From: Warburgia ugandensis
Taxonomy: Eukaryota; Streptophyta; Magnoliopsida; Canellales; Canellaceae
Assembly (NCBI GenBank): GCA_035236585.1
Contig: CP141128.1
Span: 51,573,257 to 51,637,256, forward strand
Direction: 5' to 3'
Length of the DNA stretch: 64,000 nucleotides
Shown here: piece by piece, positions 1-12,200 of the stretch
How the letters are laid out: the number at the start of each line of letters is the position of its first letter
Numbering within the stretch: position 1 is the first letter of the stretch
Notes under the pieces: model-generated
What the model was told of the DNA's origin: nothing
The model's input: only the letters and a program-made list of their open reading frames with translations
Databases searched by the model: none
Made by a program: the position numbers and the translations under genes

Positions 1-1210
1 TTGCAGCTGACGCGGGACGTGTTACCGTCCCGGGCTTCCACCTCATCTGGCCTCTATGTACAATTGATATTGATTTGCCCATAACTTGAGTTCTAGGGCT
101 CCGATTGAGGCGCTAGGAAAGGCGTTGTATCCATATCAACAACGCGGACACACCCAAACCATAAAATACCTGATCAAGGCCCTATCTAAGGTGGGCATGA
201 CCCTTAAACTATGATAGTGGCGCGGGGCCACTAAACCTTTGTAAACCTGATGATACTAAGGCCCAATTAGGACCTTAGGACACCCATAGGCATGGGAATG
301 AACCCTTAATGCCTAACTAGTGAGATCAACCATTCTAAAACCTATAGAAATAAGCCAAGCTAACCTTGTTCCCCTAAACTATGAGCAGGAGCGTACGAGG
401 ACAAGGGGGCTAGCATGACCAAACCAAGTAGGTGCTTTATTGCTACTAGACTTTTAAAAAGAGCCCTTGATTGTTTGGAGAATGCATGTTTTAAGTATAA
501 ATTATATGACTTGTTTAGCATGACTTAATTTTATATATGACTTGTTTAGCATATAAATGAATTCAGCATGCATATGATAAATACATTATGCATAGACATG
601 TTTTGCAAACGATTGCATAAATTGCATGATTTGTGGTTATTGAGTTTTGAAAATTTGCATGTCCTTGAGGGTTACCAAAAGATGCTAGAGTGCCTAAAAG
701 ACACTGGGTAGGCAGGTGTGAGGGACCCAAAGAAGATAGGTTTTGAAAAAGAGGTTTTTGCTTGATTGATTGTATATGATTTGAATTAGAAAGCTCGTGG
801 GCGCTATGCCGAGAGGTCTGGGGTGGCCTCCCAACCTCTACCACTATTAGGTGGAAAGGGTACCACGCCAAAAAAGGCATGTCCCTACATTGACTGCATG
901 TGGTACAGGGGGCTACCACTGGTGTCACAGCACTGGGTCAATGTGTCATATGCCCCGTGGAGGCTATGACCGAGTGTGAGCTGTGACTGGATAGACCTGG
1001 GAAAACATTTATAATTTCTGAAGTTTTTCAAAAACTACTTTGATTGTTGAGAAAGCAAATGACACTCGGGGTTTTCAAAATGAGTTTAAATGCAAAGATT
1101 TTTCGCTGCATTGCATGGTTTTTATAAAATGGTTTTCAAATAGGGATGCATCGTGCCTTAGGAATTAGATCTTGCATTTAAAAATGCATGGAAAAACCAG
1201 GGTCGTCACA
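1..1210 (+). mobile_element. LTR-A fragment, Tekay-like Ty3/gypsy, cut by window edge
   Basis: This is the 3' portion of a long terminal repeat. From about position 80 it matches the 3' LTR of the Tekay-like element (22,930 onward), including the segment around ACTTGAGTTCTAG and the run around GTACGAGGACAAGGG. It ends at GGGTCGTCACA, the same 3' terminus as the LTR at 24176. Next to the solo LTR at 3876-6568 (read in reverse) it lacks about 500 bp near position 980, so it carries an internal deletion. The base after the end (GATAAG) is not a primer binding site, so this is either a 3' LTR or a solo LTR. The 5' end lies outside the window. Confidence 0.85.
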
Positions 1211-3875
1211 GATAAGTATAAAAGGAGTTAACTCATTAGTGAAGGATAAGTCTTGAAAGAGTAGCCTCATTTGTTAAAGAGGATGTAAAGAATTGACTCA
1301 TTCGTGAGGAAAGAGTTAAACTCATTAGTTGAGAATGAGTATAGAAAGAGTTAGTGTAATGAAGGAATAGTTTAGTACCAGTAGATATTATTGGATGAAA
1401 GGATTAGAAATACTATTTAGCAAGTAAGAATTCCAATAAAGAGAATAAGAAGATATAGAAATCAATAAGAAAACATTTCAATAGATGTAAGGTGTGATGT
1501 TCAGGTCTAACTAAAGTCTTGAGTAAACATACAAAACAAAGTACACTAATACTAGTATGAATATAACTATTATTAGGTGAAGTATGTATATGGCCAATAT
1601 GACCATTACTAATTGAAGGAATGGAGATAAAGAGAAAGAAGTGATAAATTGGAAAATAAGATGGAAAAAAAAAAAAACTCCAACCTTATAAGAAAGGTGA
1701 AATAGAGATTTATGATAAATAGGTACTAAAGATGAAACTTTAGAATTATAAAATATATATATATATATACATGAATCAAAATTTATAATAAATATATAAA
1801 TCAATGTAAGTGTAAGAGTTATAATTGCTACATATATATAGTATTATGAAAATTAGTTAAATGAAATTAATCATCAAAATAGAGAGGATATGGCTTGAAA
1901 GAAATTTAAGGAATAGGTGAGAAAGTTCAAAATTTGTAAATGAGAATAGTTTGAAATAAATATGAGTAAGGAGTTAAGCAAGTATTTTTATCTAAAATTA
2001 GTGAGGCAAAGGATTTAGTGGAGAAATGATAAAATTTTAGAACATGAAGAGATGATCTTTGATATTAGAATAAAATGAAAAGGGAAAAGAGAGTTAGATA
2101 TGTTAAAGGGACAAAAATATGATCCCAAACTTATTAAGAAAGACAATTAAACCATGAGAATATATGGTTAACAAAGAAATTATAGCTCTATATATGATAC
2201 AACAATTATGAAATCACCAAGTTGGAAATTATAATGGTATGACAAATCATTGTGGAAATTAGCACTAGAGGATTTTCAAGGATTAAAGAATTATTGATAT
2301 AATAACTTTGGTCCTATTGAAAATAATTTTGGGATATCATAAAGAGAAGTACCTATGGTATAGATGGTAAAATGGTCATGGAACATGAAAACAAAGAGAA
2401 ATATTGATTAGGAAAATATAGTCATTGATTATCATGGTCTTGGAATATGAAAACAAAGAGAAATATTGATTAGGAAAATATAGTCATTGATTATCATGGT
2501 CATGGAACATGAAAACAAAGAGAAATATTGATTAGGAAAATATAGTCATAGATTATCATGAAGAGTACATCTTATTGATCAAGGCAAATGAAGAGCTAAA
2601 TATGAATAGAGATATTACTTCCAATTATAGGATGGAGTTGGTGATATTGAAAGATTTAAGAAATATAGTAAGGGGAAATATATTTTTGGAGGAAAGGTGA
2701 AATAAAACATGAGAAATGAAAACAAATATTGGTTGTTAAATTGAAGTTTAAAGATGATTGTGAATGAGATATAAATCCAAATTATTGGAGAAATAAGTGG
2801 TTAGAAATTTTAAGATAGTTTGAAGATTTTCAATCTTACATGAGATTGAATGAGAAAATATCTATAATAGTTGAGAAAAAGAACATCAAATTATACAAAT
2901 GAGTTGAAAGAACAACTTTTTAAGGATATGGAGTGATTATAGCAATTTACATTATGAGAGTAACAAATTTCTTTTAGGAAAAGAAAAAGGAGGAATCAAT
3001 ATAAGGATGCATAAATGATGTTGAGAAAATTAAGTATCCTTTTTCTCTATAAAGATGAGCATTTTCAAATTTATTATTAATTGGGAATTGGAAATGCAAC
3101 ATCAAAGTATAAAATCAAAAACAAATTTTAAAGTTCTATGAGTTAGATAATAGATGTTCATGAATTTGAGGAGAATGAAATATATTGAATGAAGTGGTAA
3201 TGATATATGGAAATAGATTTCAAGAAATCAAGAGCATTCAGGGGATATATGTTAAACACTTACAAAACTTGTCTTGTAAGTGTACATATGATTAAAGAAA
3301 GCAAAGTTTAGGTTATATAAATTTTAAGGATAGCATGGAATTTGACTCAACAAAGGTGGAATATGAGATCAAAATATGAAATGACAATGACAATTAGACA
3401 AATATATCTCTTATTGATTTTATAACATAAGGACATTCTTTTAGTGAAGTTTTGCCATTGGTTACATAAATCCTAAATGAGTTGATAATAGATTGTTGAG
3501 AATTAAAGAATAGTTGATAAATTATGGTGTTTGTAAAGGCTTGAGAAGGGATAATTACAAAGCCAATATGGACTCTTTTAATTGGAATTATCAAGAATAT
3601 CGCAAATAAAGAGTTAGTATGATATGATAAAGCTATGAGGTACGCTTGAAAGAAGCATGAGGAAATGCAAAATCTAGAAATTTTGAAGCCTATGACATAT
3701 AAATATATATATGAGAGGAAAAGGGATAAATATTATCATAGATTGTGAGAATGTTCTGAATATTGTTCTAAATATGAGAAAGAAATAACAAAAGAGGATC
3801 AGGAATATATATGCATAGTTAAATGACACTATCTTGGAAGGAAAAATGTATAAAGTCAAGTATTATGAATAAAAT
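1211..3875. other. Decayed retroelement interior, purine-rich, no ORF
   Basis: This 2.7-kb stretch has no open reading frame of interest in any frame and no domain I recognise. The plus strand is strikingly poor in C and rich in A and G. It contains a short tandem array (2374-2560). It is continuous, across the solo LTR at 3876-6568, with 6574-7296, which ends in a gypsy polypurine tract followed by an LTR. I therefore infer that it is the heavily mutated interior of a Tekay/Del-like element, but the coding match is lost to the eye. Confidence 0.45.
2374..2560 (+). repeat. 62-bp tandem repeat, three copies
   Basis: Three head-to-tail copies of a 62-bp unit start at 2374, 2436 and 2498. Each begins GGTC(A/T)TGGAA and runs through AAATATTGATTAGG to ATTATCATG. 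Copies differ at only a few positions, so the array is younger than the decay of the surrounding sequence. There is no unique spacer between units, so this is not a CRISPR array. Confidence 0.9.
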
Positions 3876-4251
3876 TGTGAGGACCCGGGTTTTCCCATGC
3901 ATTTTTAAAATGCAAGATCTAAATTCCTAAGGCGAGATGCATCCCTATTTGAAAACCATTTTATAAAAACCATGCAATGCAGCGAAAAATCTTTGGTTTT
4001 AAACTCATTTTGAAAACCTCGAGTGTCATTTGCTTTCACAATACTCAAAGTAGTTTTTGAAAAACTTTTTCCCCAGGTCTATCCAGTCACAACACATAGC
4101 CCAACTGTAAATAAATACATGTCCAAAGGGTTGAGAGTTTACTTACATGTATAATTGTCTTCTTTTTAATTCACTTGCTCGTAGCACTAATATCTGTTGA
4201 GGCGTCTTCTATTTGTGAGTGGAACTATCCTAAAAAATGTTAAGGATAGGG

Positions 4252-4270
4252 TGAGTATATACTATACTCA
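4252..4270 (-). other. TGAG...CTCA hairpin in LTR-A
   Basis: TGAGTATA at 4252-4259 and TATACTCA at 4263-4270 form a perfect 8-bp inverted repeat with a 3-nt spacer. The 5' LTR of the Tekay-like element has the same element at 11816-11834, where one pair is a G-T wobble. Confidence 0.7.
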
Positions 4271-6186
4271 GTAGGAGTCTATCACTGCTAGTTTTACAAT
4301 GCATGCTATGTTTAAAATCATATGCTCTTTAAAACATGTGCATGTTCAATCAATCATGTTCAATATCGATATTAAAAACTACTGTCAAATCGGAATACTG
4401 ACGACTTAAAGAAATAGCATAATCCAAGTTAAAAGTATCATATATCATAAACATAATGATATGCACAAGATGCTCAACTAAATCCAACTCATGGATATTT
4501 GGTATGGTATGGTCGACCAACATCATGTCATGCCATATGCAATGCAAGTAAATCCACGAAACCACAAGGCCCAACTATGCCCACGACCTCACCACCGTGT
4601 GGTCCCTGGGTACCTGAGGACACTCGGTCATAGCCTCCACGGGGCATATAACACATCGACTCAGTGCCGTGACACCAGTGGTAGCCCCCTGTACCACATG
4701 CAGTCGACGTAGGGATGCTACCCTTTTTGGGCGTGGTACCCATTCCACCTAGTAGTGGTAGAGGCTGGAGGCCAACCCAAACCTCTTGGCATAGCGCCCA
4801 CGAGCTTATTAACCCAAATCATATAAGATCAAACAAGCAAAAACCTCTTTTCCAAAAACTGTCCTCTTTGGGTCCCTCACAACTACCTGGCCCTCACAAC
4901 TGCCTACCCAGCGTCTTTTGGGCACTCTAACATCTTTTGGTAACCCTCAAGGACATGCAATTTTTCAAGAACCCAATGCTCAGAAATCATGCAATATATG
5001 CAATTGTTTGCAAAACATGTCTATGCATAATGTATTTATCATATGTATGCTAAATTCATTTATATGTTAAACAAGTCATAAAATAAGTCATGCTAAACAA
5101 GTCATATACTTATACTTAAAACATGCATTCTCAAAACGATCATGGCTCTTTTAAAAAATCTAGTAGCAATAGAGCACCTACCTCAAAGTCTCCTGGAGTC
5201 GCGTCCTTTGTCACTCAACTCGTCCTTAAGTCTCATTTATAAACTCCTGGGTATAAATGGATACAAGGAGTCCTTATTAATTTCTATCCATTTAGACATT
5301 AGATCGCTAGCTCTGCCTTTAGGGTCCATGGTCCTTACCTAATTCATTTGTCAGGCTAGATCCTATGATATGGATCTACTTTTCAATGGTTAGATTCTAT
5401 AAATGGTCCTATGATCCTAATTTTAAAGTCTCATTAGGTCCACGTGTCCTAGTTCCCAGGACACCTGTGCATCCTGGTTGAACCGCGACCGCCTCACGTT
5501 CGTGCGCACCTAAAGGCTGTGCCAGTGACTGTGTTTTGCATGCGCACGTGCATGCTCAAGTGACGCGCTATGACGCGCATCATCGCACGGACGCACCTTA
5601 GGTATAGCATGGCGCGTCTCAGCTCCCAGGGCACCCCGTGCATCCTAGTTATGCCAGGACCCATGCCCTATGTCGTGCGCGCACCCGAAGGACGCACCAG
5701 GGACAGTGTACGCACTTCCGTACGCCTAGATCCCGTCCCAGGGACCCTGTCCTAGGTGCACATGCAGCATGGCGTCCCTGGGATGCCTGGTTCGTTCATG
5801 GCCGGCTGGAACCGGCTTTGTCTTCTCCGGTTGGAAAAACTGACTGGGACAGACCAGATCCGGCATGGATCTTGGCCTGGGGGAACCAAAACGAAGAGAA
5901 GGTAAGGTAAGGTAAGGAGGAATGGCTTACCTGGCAGCCTGGGGACGCATTGTTTCCCAGTGGTGCTCTGCTGGAAACCTTTGTCGTCGGAACCCATGAA
6001 GGGGAAAACCCCCAATGTCGTGCAAGGCCGAAGTAAGAGGAGAGAGGGGAATGGGGAGACGGGAATGGCCGGCCTGACTCGGCCTGGCCGTTGCTGGAAA
6101 ACTCAGGGAACTGGATTTCCGATTCTAGCCGAAAACCTTAGCCCTAAATGACTGGAAAATCACGTTTTTGGAGAGGGGAAATGGTG

Positions 6187-6196
6187 CTTTTTATAG
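6187..6196 (-). promoter_or_regulatory. TATA box of solo LTR-A
   Basis: On the minus strand the sequence reads CTATAAAAAG, about 370 bp from the LTR 5' edge. A splice-donor-like site lies about 255 bp downstream, the same order of elements seen in the LTR-A at 10744. Confidence 0.6.
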
Positions 6197-6573
6197 CCCT
6201 ACTATGGCGGTGGCAGATCTCTCTGGAAAAATCAGGATTGAGGGTTTCTGGAGATGTCTGGAGGTGGAAGACGACAGGGGGTGTCGTTATCAAAACGGCC
6301 CCCTACGTTTTTCGTCTTTTTTGTTTTTTCTGTTTAAATTCCAAAACTGCCCCTGATCTTTAAACGGCCGTAACTTCTTCATACGAACTCTGTTTTGGGT
6401 GATTTTTGAGGCGTTAGATTCCATATTTTGAGTAGAATATAATGGTACTAAGTTTCCTCACAAATTATTTTGTTTACTATTTTAAATAAAGTAAACATTC
6501 AACACAGTTCTTTTCCTATAGAATGTCCAGTTTTTGTTAAAAATAGCGTAACTTGCTCGGGCATTACAAAAAT

Positions 6574-7296
6574 GGCACTCAAAGAGTGTTACAAAAATAA
6601 TGGATGGGAATGAGGAAAGATTCATTACAAGGAAACTATTATTCAAGGACAGAATTTGACAAGAAGTTGTCAATAGAAGGAAATAGTAAAGAAGTATGAA
6701 CTGTAGAGAAGAAATAAAGTATACACTTCCAAATAATGGAAGAATAAGAAAAGAGAAAATTACTTCCAAAGATTGGAAGGTTATTACAAAGAACAATAGT
6801 TGAAGTTATAGAATCTAATCAATATGTATTATAGGAAGTCTAAGGACTATACATAGTAGGAAAGCTATGTCCAAACTTTATATGTTGATACATAGTAGGA
6901 AAGCTATGTCAATACTTTATATGTTGAAAAAGAATGAGGATGAGCAATAGAAGGTATAATGGAAAATTGTGAAGTATGGAAAGATTGGTGAAAATTACCA
7001 GTCAAGTGAAATGGAAGGTTTTGAAACAAAAAGGGATAACTCAATAAGAGTTATTAATCCTTTTTTTTTGGAAAATTCTAGCAAGAACTAGCATTAGTAT
7101 ATAGTGCATTATTAAGGTTAGTCATGGATGAGCATTTTAACCTTTGAGAAAAAGGTAGTATAGAAAAGGAACGAAAGGAAATAGAATTTCCATAAGTAGC
7201 AAGGCCACATGTGTAAGGCTATAAAAGAATTGTGAAAACTCCTAAGTGAGTTGTATTACAAATTTCGAGGACGAAATTATTGTAAGGGGGGAAGAT
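6574..7296 (+). other. 3' end of decayed Tekay/Del-like interior
   Basis: Continuation of 1211-3875 after the solo LTR. No ORF is recognisable. It contains a two-copy 39-bp repeat (units begin about 6851 and 6890, around ACATAGTAGGAAAGC). It ends with CAAATTTCGAGGACGAAA at 7259-7276 and a polypurine tract. In plant Del/Tekay elements a GAGGACGAAAT stretch commonly lies just before the polypurine tract and 3' LTR, which is why I assign the lineage. Confidence 0.65.
7284..7295 (+). other. Polypurine tract before LTR-B
   Basis: AAGGGGGGAAGA lies directly upstream of the TGTAATAACC start of the LTR at 7297. It would prime plus-strand DNA synthesis in a gypsy element. It ties the LTR-B family to a Tekay/Del-type interior. 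Confidence 0.75.
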
Positions 7297-9158
7297 TGTA
7301 ATAACCCCAATTTTTGTAATTGATTGAGAAAATCAATAAAGTTTGAGTGTCAAATATTTCGGGCTAAAATATTAGGGTAATTTAGAATATACATTTTATA
7401 AAAGTGTAATCAAATAATAAGACATGTAAAATTGAAATTGAACTTAGCAAACCCTTCAAAATGACTGTAAGCACTACAAATTTTGAATTCGGATGAGAAA
7501 TCCTTAAGTTTCTTCATTTCTTGGACAAAAGGGTACACTAGTAATTTTACCCAAAAATCAAAATATAAGACATCAAAATTTAGAATGTACTAAGAAGTAC
7601 AAATCCAACGCCACTAAGTACACTCAAATCCGAGATCATGGGAATAAAACCCAAAATTTTATACATAAATGGCAAAATGGTCCACATGGGGCCCACAAGG
7701 GACCCAAAAACGAATCTTATGAGCAGCTGACATGAAGTCATGGGTCAACAAATACCAGTTGGTCTTGGGAAAGAAAAATGGAGCATGGGAGACTTTCATG
7801 CCATTTAATAATAAAAAATTAAATATTATAATCATGAAAAAAAGACTAAAATGCCTATAAATACAACCCCAAAAACCCTCCAAAAATTCTCATAAAATCC
7901 CCACAAAATTTTCTTCACTCTCCCTAAAAAATTAGACCTAGATCCCTCCCCAAAAACCCAAAATTTCCAAGAGATATCTCTCTTTTCAATTTCCTTTTCT
8001 TTTTAGATTGGAACAAGAGACTTAAAATCAATTAGGCACTCTATTCCAGATCTAATTTCATCAATTTCACCATCCAAAACTTCCCACCATATCTTATCTA
8101 CAAAACCCCCAAAGCAATTTCAAGATCCAATGGTTCAAACAATGGGAATTTGTAAGAAAGGTGGATCTTACGCCATATCTTCATCAGCAAGGTATTCTTT
8201 TTAAATTGGGCATATAACCAAGGTTTTTTCTCCAATCAGGTAGGTGATGAAAAAAAAAGTAAAAAAAAAGTAATAACAGCACCTTCATTTCAGGCCTATA
8301 GAGGGCTTCGATGGAAAATCTGACCTTACCAATCGATCCAAAAGGGTCCAAAACCCTTAGGATACAGTTTTCACTAAATTTCATGAAGGTTTGGTCCCTC
8401 AATTGTGAAGGGATTGATTGGACAGTCAAAACGGACTGTCCGATCTCCCGATCGGACGAACGACGTGTGAAAGCCGCCCGTGTGCCCCCGCAAGTGCGTG
8501 CAACAGATCAAATCCAGGCCCTAGGAAGGACTGTGAACTTCCATATCACATTCTGGAGTCATCTGAACTCCAAATTAAGATCGGAAAGAAGTTATGGAAA
8601 TCTTGAAACATATATTTTCTGTTGAAATGATAAAATAGACATAATATTAAGTAAAACTTTCTGTATTAAAGAAACAAGTTTCCAATTACCTAGATCTTCA
8701 AGATCTGAGATGATCAGATCTTGAAAATATGTTTTAATAATGATATAAAATTGAAATAAAGTAATATCTATGGTTTATTTGGACATATCTGAGATATATT
8801 AAGGGATCTACCCATTATGGTAGAAAAACCCTAAAAATACAAAGGGACCCACTTGATCAATGAGATTAAGTGTGATCAGATCCTTGGGATGGATAGAATG
8901 AATGTTGATATGATGAAATCAAAGGAAATCATGGTCTTTGATATGACAAAAATATATCAATATGATCTTTGGACCTTAATAAAGAAAATCCCCTAAATAT
9001 AACTAATACCCTTAATCAAAGGAAAAGATCTAAGATCTAATAGTTGGATCATAAGTAAAGGTTTCTAAAAATGTTAATGTAATTAGTTTCATTTTATATA
9101 ATAGAATTTTAAATATGATTATGTTACAAATCATGTTACAAAAACCCGGATCGTCACA
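7297..9158 (+). mobile_element. LTR-B, probable 3' LTR, large internal deletion
   Basis: It starts TGTAATAACCCC and matches 41907-44100 closely for about 1.8 kb, including a TATA box and a CAG/GTAGGT donor-like site (boundary 8239/8240). At about 9118 the match jumps to the last 30-40 bp of the LTR (GATCGTCACA at 9149-9158). About 2.7 kb of LTR is therefore missing. The polypurine tract immediately upstream makes it the 3' LTR of the element at 1211-7296. No target duplication is visible to the right. Confidence 0.82.
7855..7864 (+). promoter_or_regulatory. TATA box of LTR-B (7297 copy)
   Basis: CTATAAATAC, 558 bp from the LTR start. It is conserved at 42524-42533, 54974-54983 and, on the minus strand, at about 39717-39726. 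Confidence 0.7.
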
Positions 9159-10743
9159 TGTAAAACCCAAGTCATCACTTCATACATAACATAAGTTGAA
9201 TTTTGTACAAGATAAAATTCCATCAAAGGAATATACTTTTATTAAATTCTAGAAACCATCCAGTGGCCCACAATATAGCCCATGTATTAGTACCACACTT
9301 GTCCAAATTACATAATCCAAATTTCAAAGCTCACCATACAATAAAAAATCTCAATATAATATAATGCTATCAAATAAAAATACATGTTTTCAAGGGATAT
9401 ACCCTGATTGATTACTCTTCCAAGTCTTCTTAAATCTTGAGCTCCTAATTCTCCTTCTTTGTATCTAAGATATTATAAACATTCAAACATTTACAATATC
9501 TCAGTAAGTAATGCTTGGTAGGGGATTCAAGAAGCATAATAATTTGACAGTATAATCCTAGTACTTTATAATCCCATTATTCATACTTATGGATCAATCT
9601 CTGTACTTTGTGATGTACATCCTTACACATACATACTGTATATGTCATATATATATATATATATATACGATCAAAACCATGAAAAATAGTTAATATCTCA
9701 AACATCAGTAGTCAAACTCAGACACACTAGTTAATCAATCATCCAAACTTTGCTGGAAAATACTCCCTCATTTGGGCAGTATCATCACACTCAGATATAT
9801 TGAGTTGATAAAACATCCAAACTTTGTTGGAAAAATACTCCCTTGTTTGGGTAATATAGGCATCTCATCATGCATGCATCATAATGCAGAATACTCAAAG
9901 GAATACTATTCTACAATCTGATCCATACTAGCGTGCTTGGATAACTACTTTCATACTCCAGGAATACCAAATGTGAAAAATCATTTATGTCATGTCTATA
10001 TGGGAAGATAGACCGTCACAGTGGTGGCCTTCCCATAATTGCCCCACCCGACATTTTGCCTCTCTTTGGGCACAGTATGATCATATATAACATTTCAAAG
10101 AGCGGGTGGCCAAACTCTCATAACCCCCCTATCATAGCATCCCCAAGAATATGCCTATTTGAAAAAAAAACCACAAGCCTCCTTGCTTGTATATAAAGTA
10201 TTCTTTTACTTATCAGACGTCTTGTCTGTTTATATCATCATCCTCATATTTTAGTATTCTTATACCGAGGATAGGATTTCACTTCAATCTTAGGGATCAT
10301 CATTTACAATGAATGATACCCATGTTCATATACGTTTAGGGATCACCATTCTATATGAATGATTCCCATGTATTTATTTTATACTTATCAAACAATTTGT
10401 CTATTTATCTAGGGTTGGAATACCTTCTAATTCTCTATTCACTTAGGTTTTTCCTCAATTCTAACTTAACCAATTCATATGTGTTTTGGTTGGATCATAA
10501 GGGTTTTCAATAGATTTAATACAAGTATTTACATTATACTTGTCAACATTTCTAAACATAAGATCATGTATTCAACATGTATTTCTCATATAGATGCATT
10601 CATAAAATCCTCCTACCTTCAAGTAGTGATCCATCTCTTTAGATCTTCCATGATCCTGACTGACGTATGTAATCTGTAAATCCATACATACTGTTAATAT
10701 TTATACAATTTGAATAATCCTATATTTTTTTATCCTATCTATA
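9159..10743 (-). mobile_element. Reverse LTR-B, segment 1 of 3 (3' part)
   Basis: Read on the minus strand this is the 3' portion of LTR-B. It matches the reverse complement of about 45235-46495 and parallels 12580-14300. About 120 bp of the LTR end is missing, and it abuts the forward LTR-B end at 9158. It holds the AATAAA signal (minus strand, 9238-9243) and the long hairpin (9468-9501). It breaks at 10743 inside the LTR, and the very next LTR sequence reappears at 24182, which proves that the element between was inserted here. Confidence 0.88.
9468..9501 (-). other. Conserved LTR-B 3' hairpin, copy 1
   Basis: AGATATTATAAA (9468-9479) faces TTTACAATATCT (9490-9501) across a 10-nt loop. The single imperfect pair is a G-U wobble when read in the RNA-sense (minus) strand. 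It is the counterpart of 12901-12940, 46212-46236 and 58832-58869. Confidence 0.75.
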
Positions 10744-11148
10744 TGTAATGACTCCGTTTTTGTAACCTTGAAATCCCATGTTAGTAATGAAAAGTTCACT
10801 TTCTGAGATAAGGGTATTTTGGTCATTTTACTATTCACCCTAACTAGACCAAGAAATTTGGTCCTTGGAATGGTACCCTTAGGTGTGTCTCGGAAAAGGA
10901 AATCCAACAAGACCAGAATCACCCAAAACGGAGTTAAAATGAGCAAGTTATGACCCTTTGAAGTTCAAGGGCAAAATTGTAATTAAATTTAAAACGAATT
11001 GGCCTGAGAAAACAGGGACCCATTTTGATACGGGCACCTCCTTCTTCCCAAACATACTGCATGACCGACATTTTAGAATGTCGGTGTGCAGGGGAGAAAC
11101 CACCGCCATGGAATGGCGGTGGAAACCCCCCTCTAGAACCCTCAAGCT

Positions 11149-11158
11149 CTATAAATAG
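11149..11158 (+). promoter_or_regulatory. TATA box of 5' LTR-A
   Basis: CTATAAATAG in the context AGCTCTATAAATAGAGCTC, itself an inverted repeat. The 3' LTR has the same box at 22338-22347. The RNA start is expected about 30 bp downstream, so U3 is roughly 430 bp. Confidence 0.75.
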
Positions 11159-11258
11159 AGCTCTTGGGCGCCTCCAATGGCAGCCCAAAACCCTGGGAAA
11201 AACCAGTCTGGGAGTTGCAAGCAAGAGGAGAAATCTTGAAAAATACTCAGCCACGAAC

Positions 11259-11264
11259 CAGGTA
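11259..11264 (+). promoter_or_regulatory. Candidate leader splice donor
   Basis: CAG/GTACGC, about 80 nt after the predicted RNA start. The same sequence is at 22448-22453 in the 3' LTR. Similar sites follow the TATA box in solo LTR-A (5931/5930, minus strand) and in LTR-B copies. A matching acceptor-like TTTACAG ends at 12327, immediately before the gag ATG. Splicing is an inference. Confidence 0.4.
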
Positions 11265-11815
11265 CGCCTTAAGCAATTCCAAAACCATCTCCCCCTCAGT
11301 CTTAGGTTGAATGTCCCTAAGTTTTTGCATGAGAAACCATGCAAAATGGGGCTGTAAGAAGCCACAATAGACCCAGGGTAGGTGCCTGGGGTATTCTGGT
11401 TCTACAGGGTCGAACCAGGGCATCCCGAGGATGCCCAAGTCACCACAGAACCAAAACGCACCCAGTGTGTTAAAGGAAAACTGACGGGGACCACACGGCG
11501 CTGAGGTCGTGGGCATAGTGTGCCCTATGTTTTTGAGGATTTACTTGCATGCATATGGCATGACATGAGTATGGTCGACCATAGATCCATGAGTTGGATT
11601 CAATTGAGCATCTTATGCATATCATAGTATATGTTTATGATATCTATGTTACTTTTGACTTGGATTATGCGATTCTTTAAGTTGTCAGTATTCTATTTTG
11701 ACAATAGGTTTTAATGTCAATATTGAACATGAGTGTCCAAACATGCACATGGTTTAAAGAACATATGGTTTAAAACATAGCATGAATTGTAAAACCAGTA
11801 GTGATAGACTCCTAC

Positions 11816-11834
11816 TGAGTATAGTGTGTACTCA
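11816..11834 (+). other. TGAG...CTCA hairpin in 5' LTR-A
   Basis: TGAGTATA and TGTACTCA with a 3-nt spacer; one G-T wobble against the 4252-4270 copy. It lies in the part of the LTR that the 3' LTR has deleted. Confidence 0.65.
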
Positions 11835-12188
11835 CCTAATCCTTAACATTTTTCAGATACAAGTAAACACTTAAGGACAGGATACACCTATGACAGAGAA
11901 CATCCAAATTAAGTACAAGTAAGTAAACCCCTACCTTATCTTTTAGTGAATGTTACTTGATGGTAGTTACGCTCTGTAGATGGGGCTGTGACTAACACTT
12001 TCTTGGGAATAGAGTTGATTTAAAACTATGCCATGGCTATATGATTTGAAAATGTGTTTTGACACTCGGAGTTTTATACGAAAGATTGCTTTCCAAAACA
12101 AAAGATTTTCATGCATTTCATATTTCTAAAGCAAGAGATCTCACCTTTTTATGAAATTTGCATCATATGAAACCTGGGTCGTCACAGT

Positions 12189-12200
12189 TGGTATCAGAGC
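12189..12200 (+). other. Primer binding site, initiator Met tRNA
   Basis: TGGTATCAGAGC starts 3 bp after the 5' LTR end. It is the standard plant retrotransposon primer binding site complementary to the 3' end of initiator methionine tRNA, and it fixes the 5' LTR boundary and the element orientation. Confidence 0.95.

Larger units (their letters stand above)
3876..6568 (-). mobile_element. Solo LTR-A with AAAAT target duplication
   Basis: A single LTR of 2,693 bp in reverse orientation. Read on the minus strand it starts TGTAATGCCC and ends CCGGGTCCTCACA. The flanking pentamers are identical: AAAAT at 3871-3875 and AAAAT at 6569-6573. No internal region and no second LTR are present, so this is a solo LTR left by LTR-LTR recombination. 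Its terminal ~350 bp match 1000-1210 in inverted orientation. It holds a TATA box (6187-6196), a splice-donor-like CAG/GTAAGC on the minus strand (boundary 5931/5930), a hairpin at 4252-4270 and a GC-rich, CpG-retaining patch at about 5455-6120. Several open frames in the GC-rich patch are chance. Confidence 0.93.
10744..12186 (+). repeat. 5' LTR of Tekay-like element (internally deleted)
   Basis: 1,443 bp, against 2,270 bp for its partner. It lacks about 1.1 kb corresponding to roughly 22660-23785 of the 3' LTR; the junction is near 11480, just before GGGGACCACACGGCGCTGAG. It keeps about 330 bp (11610-11925) that the 3' LTR has lost. It carries a TATA box, a donor-like CAG/GTACGC (boundary 11261/11262) and the hairpin at 11816-11834. 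Confidence 0.95.

Noticed and set aside
2374..2560. Short regularly spaced repeats, CRISPR-like at first sight
   Set aside because: Units are contiguous 62-bp tandem copies with no unique spacers, in a plant nuclear context.
5894..5918. GGTAA repeats (GGTAAGGTAAGGTAAGGAGG) as a telomere-like repeat
   Set aside because: The unit is not TTTAGGG, is only a few copies long and lies inside a solo LTR.
5570..6363. Several overlapping open frames in a GC-rich stretch
   Set aside because: They lie within the GC-rich patch of a solo LTR on both strands, with no domain and no conservation in the related LTRs.
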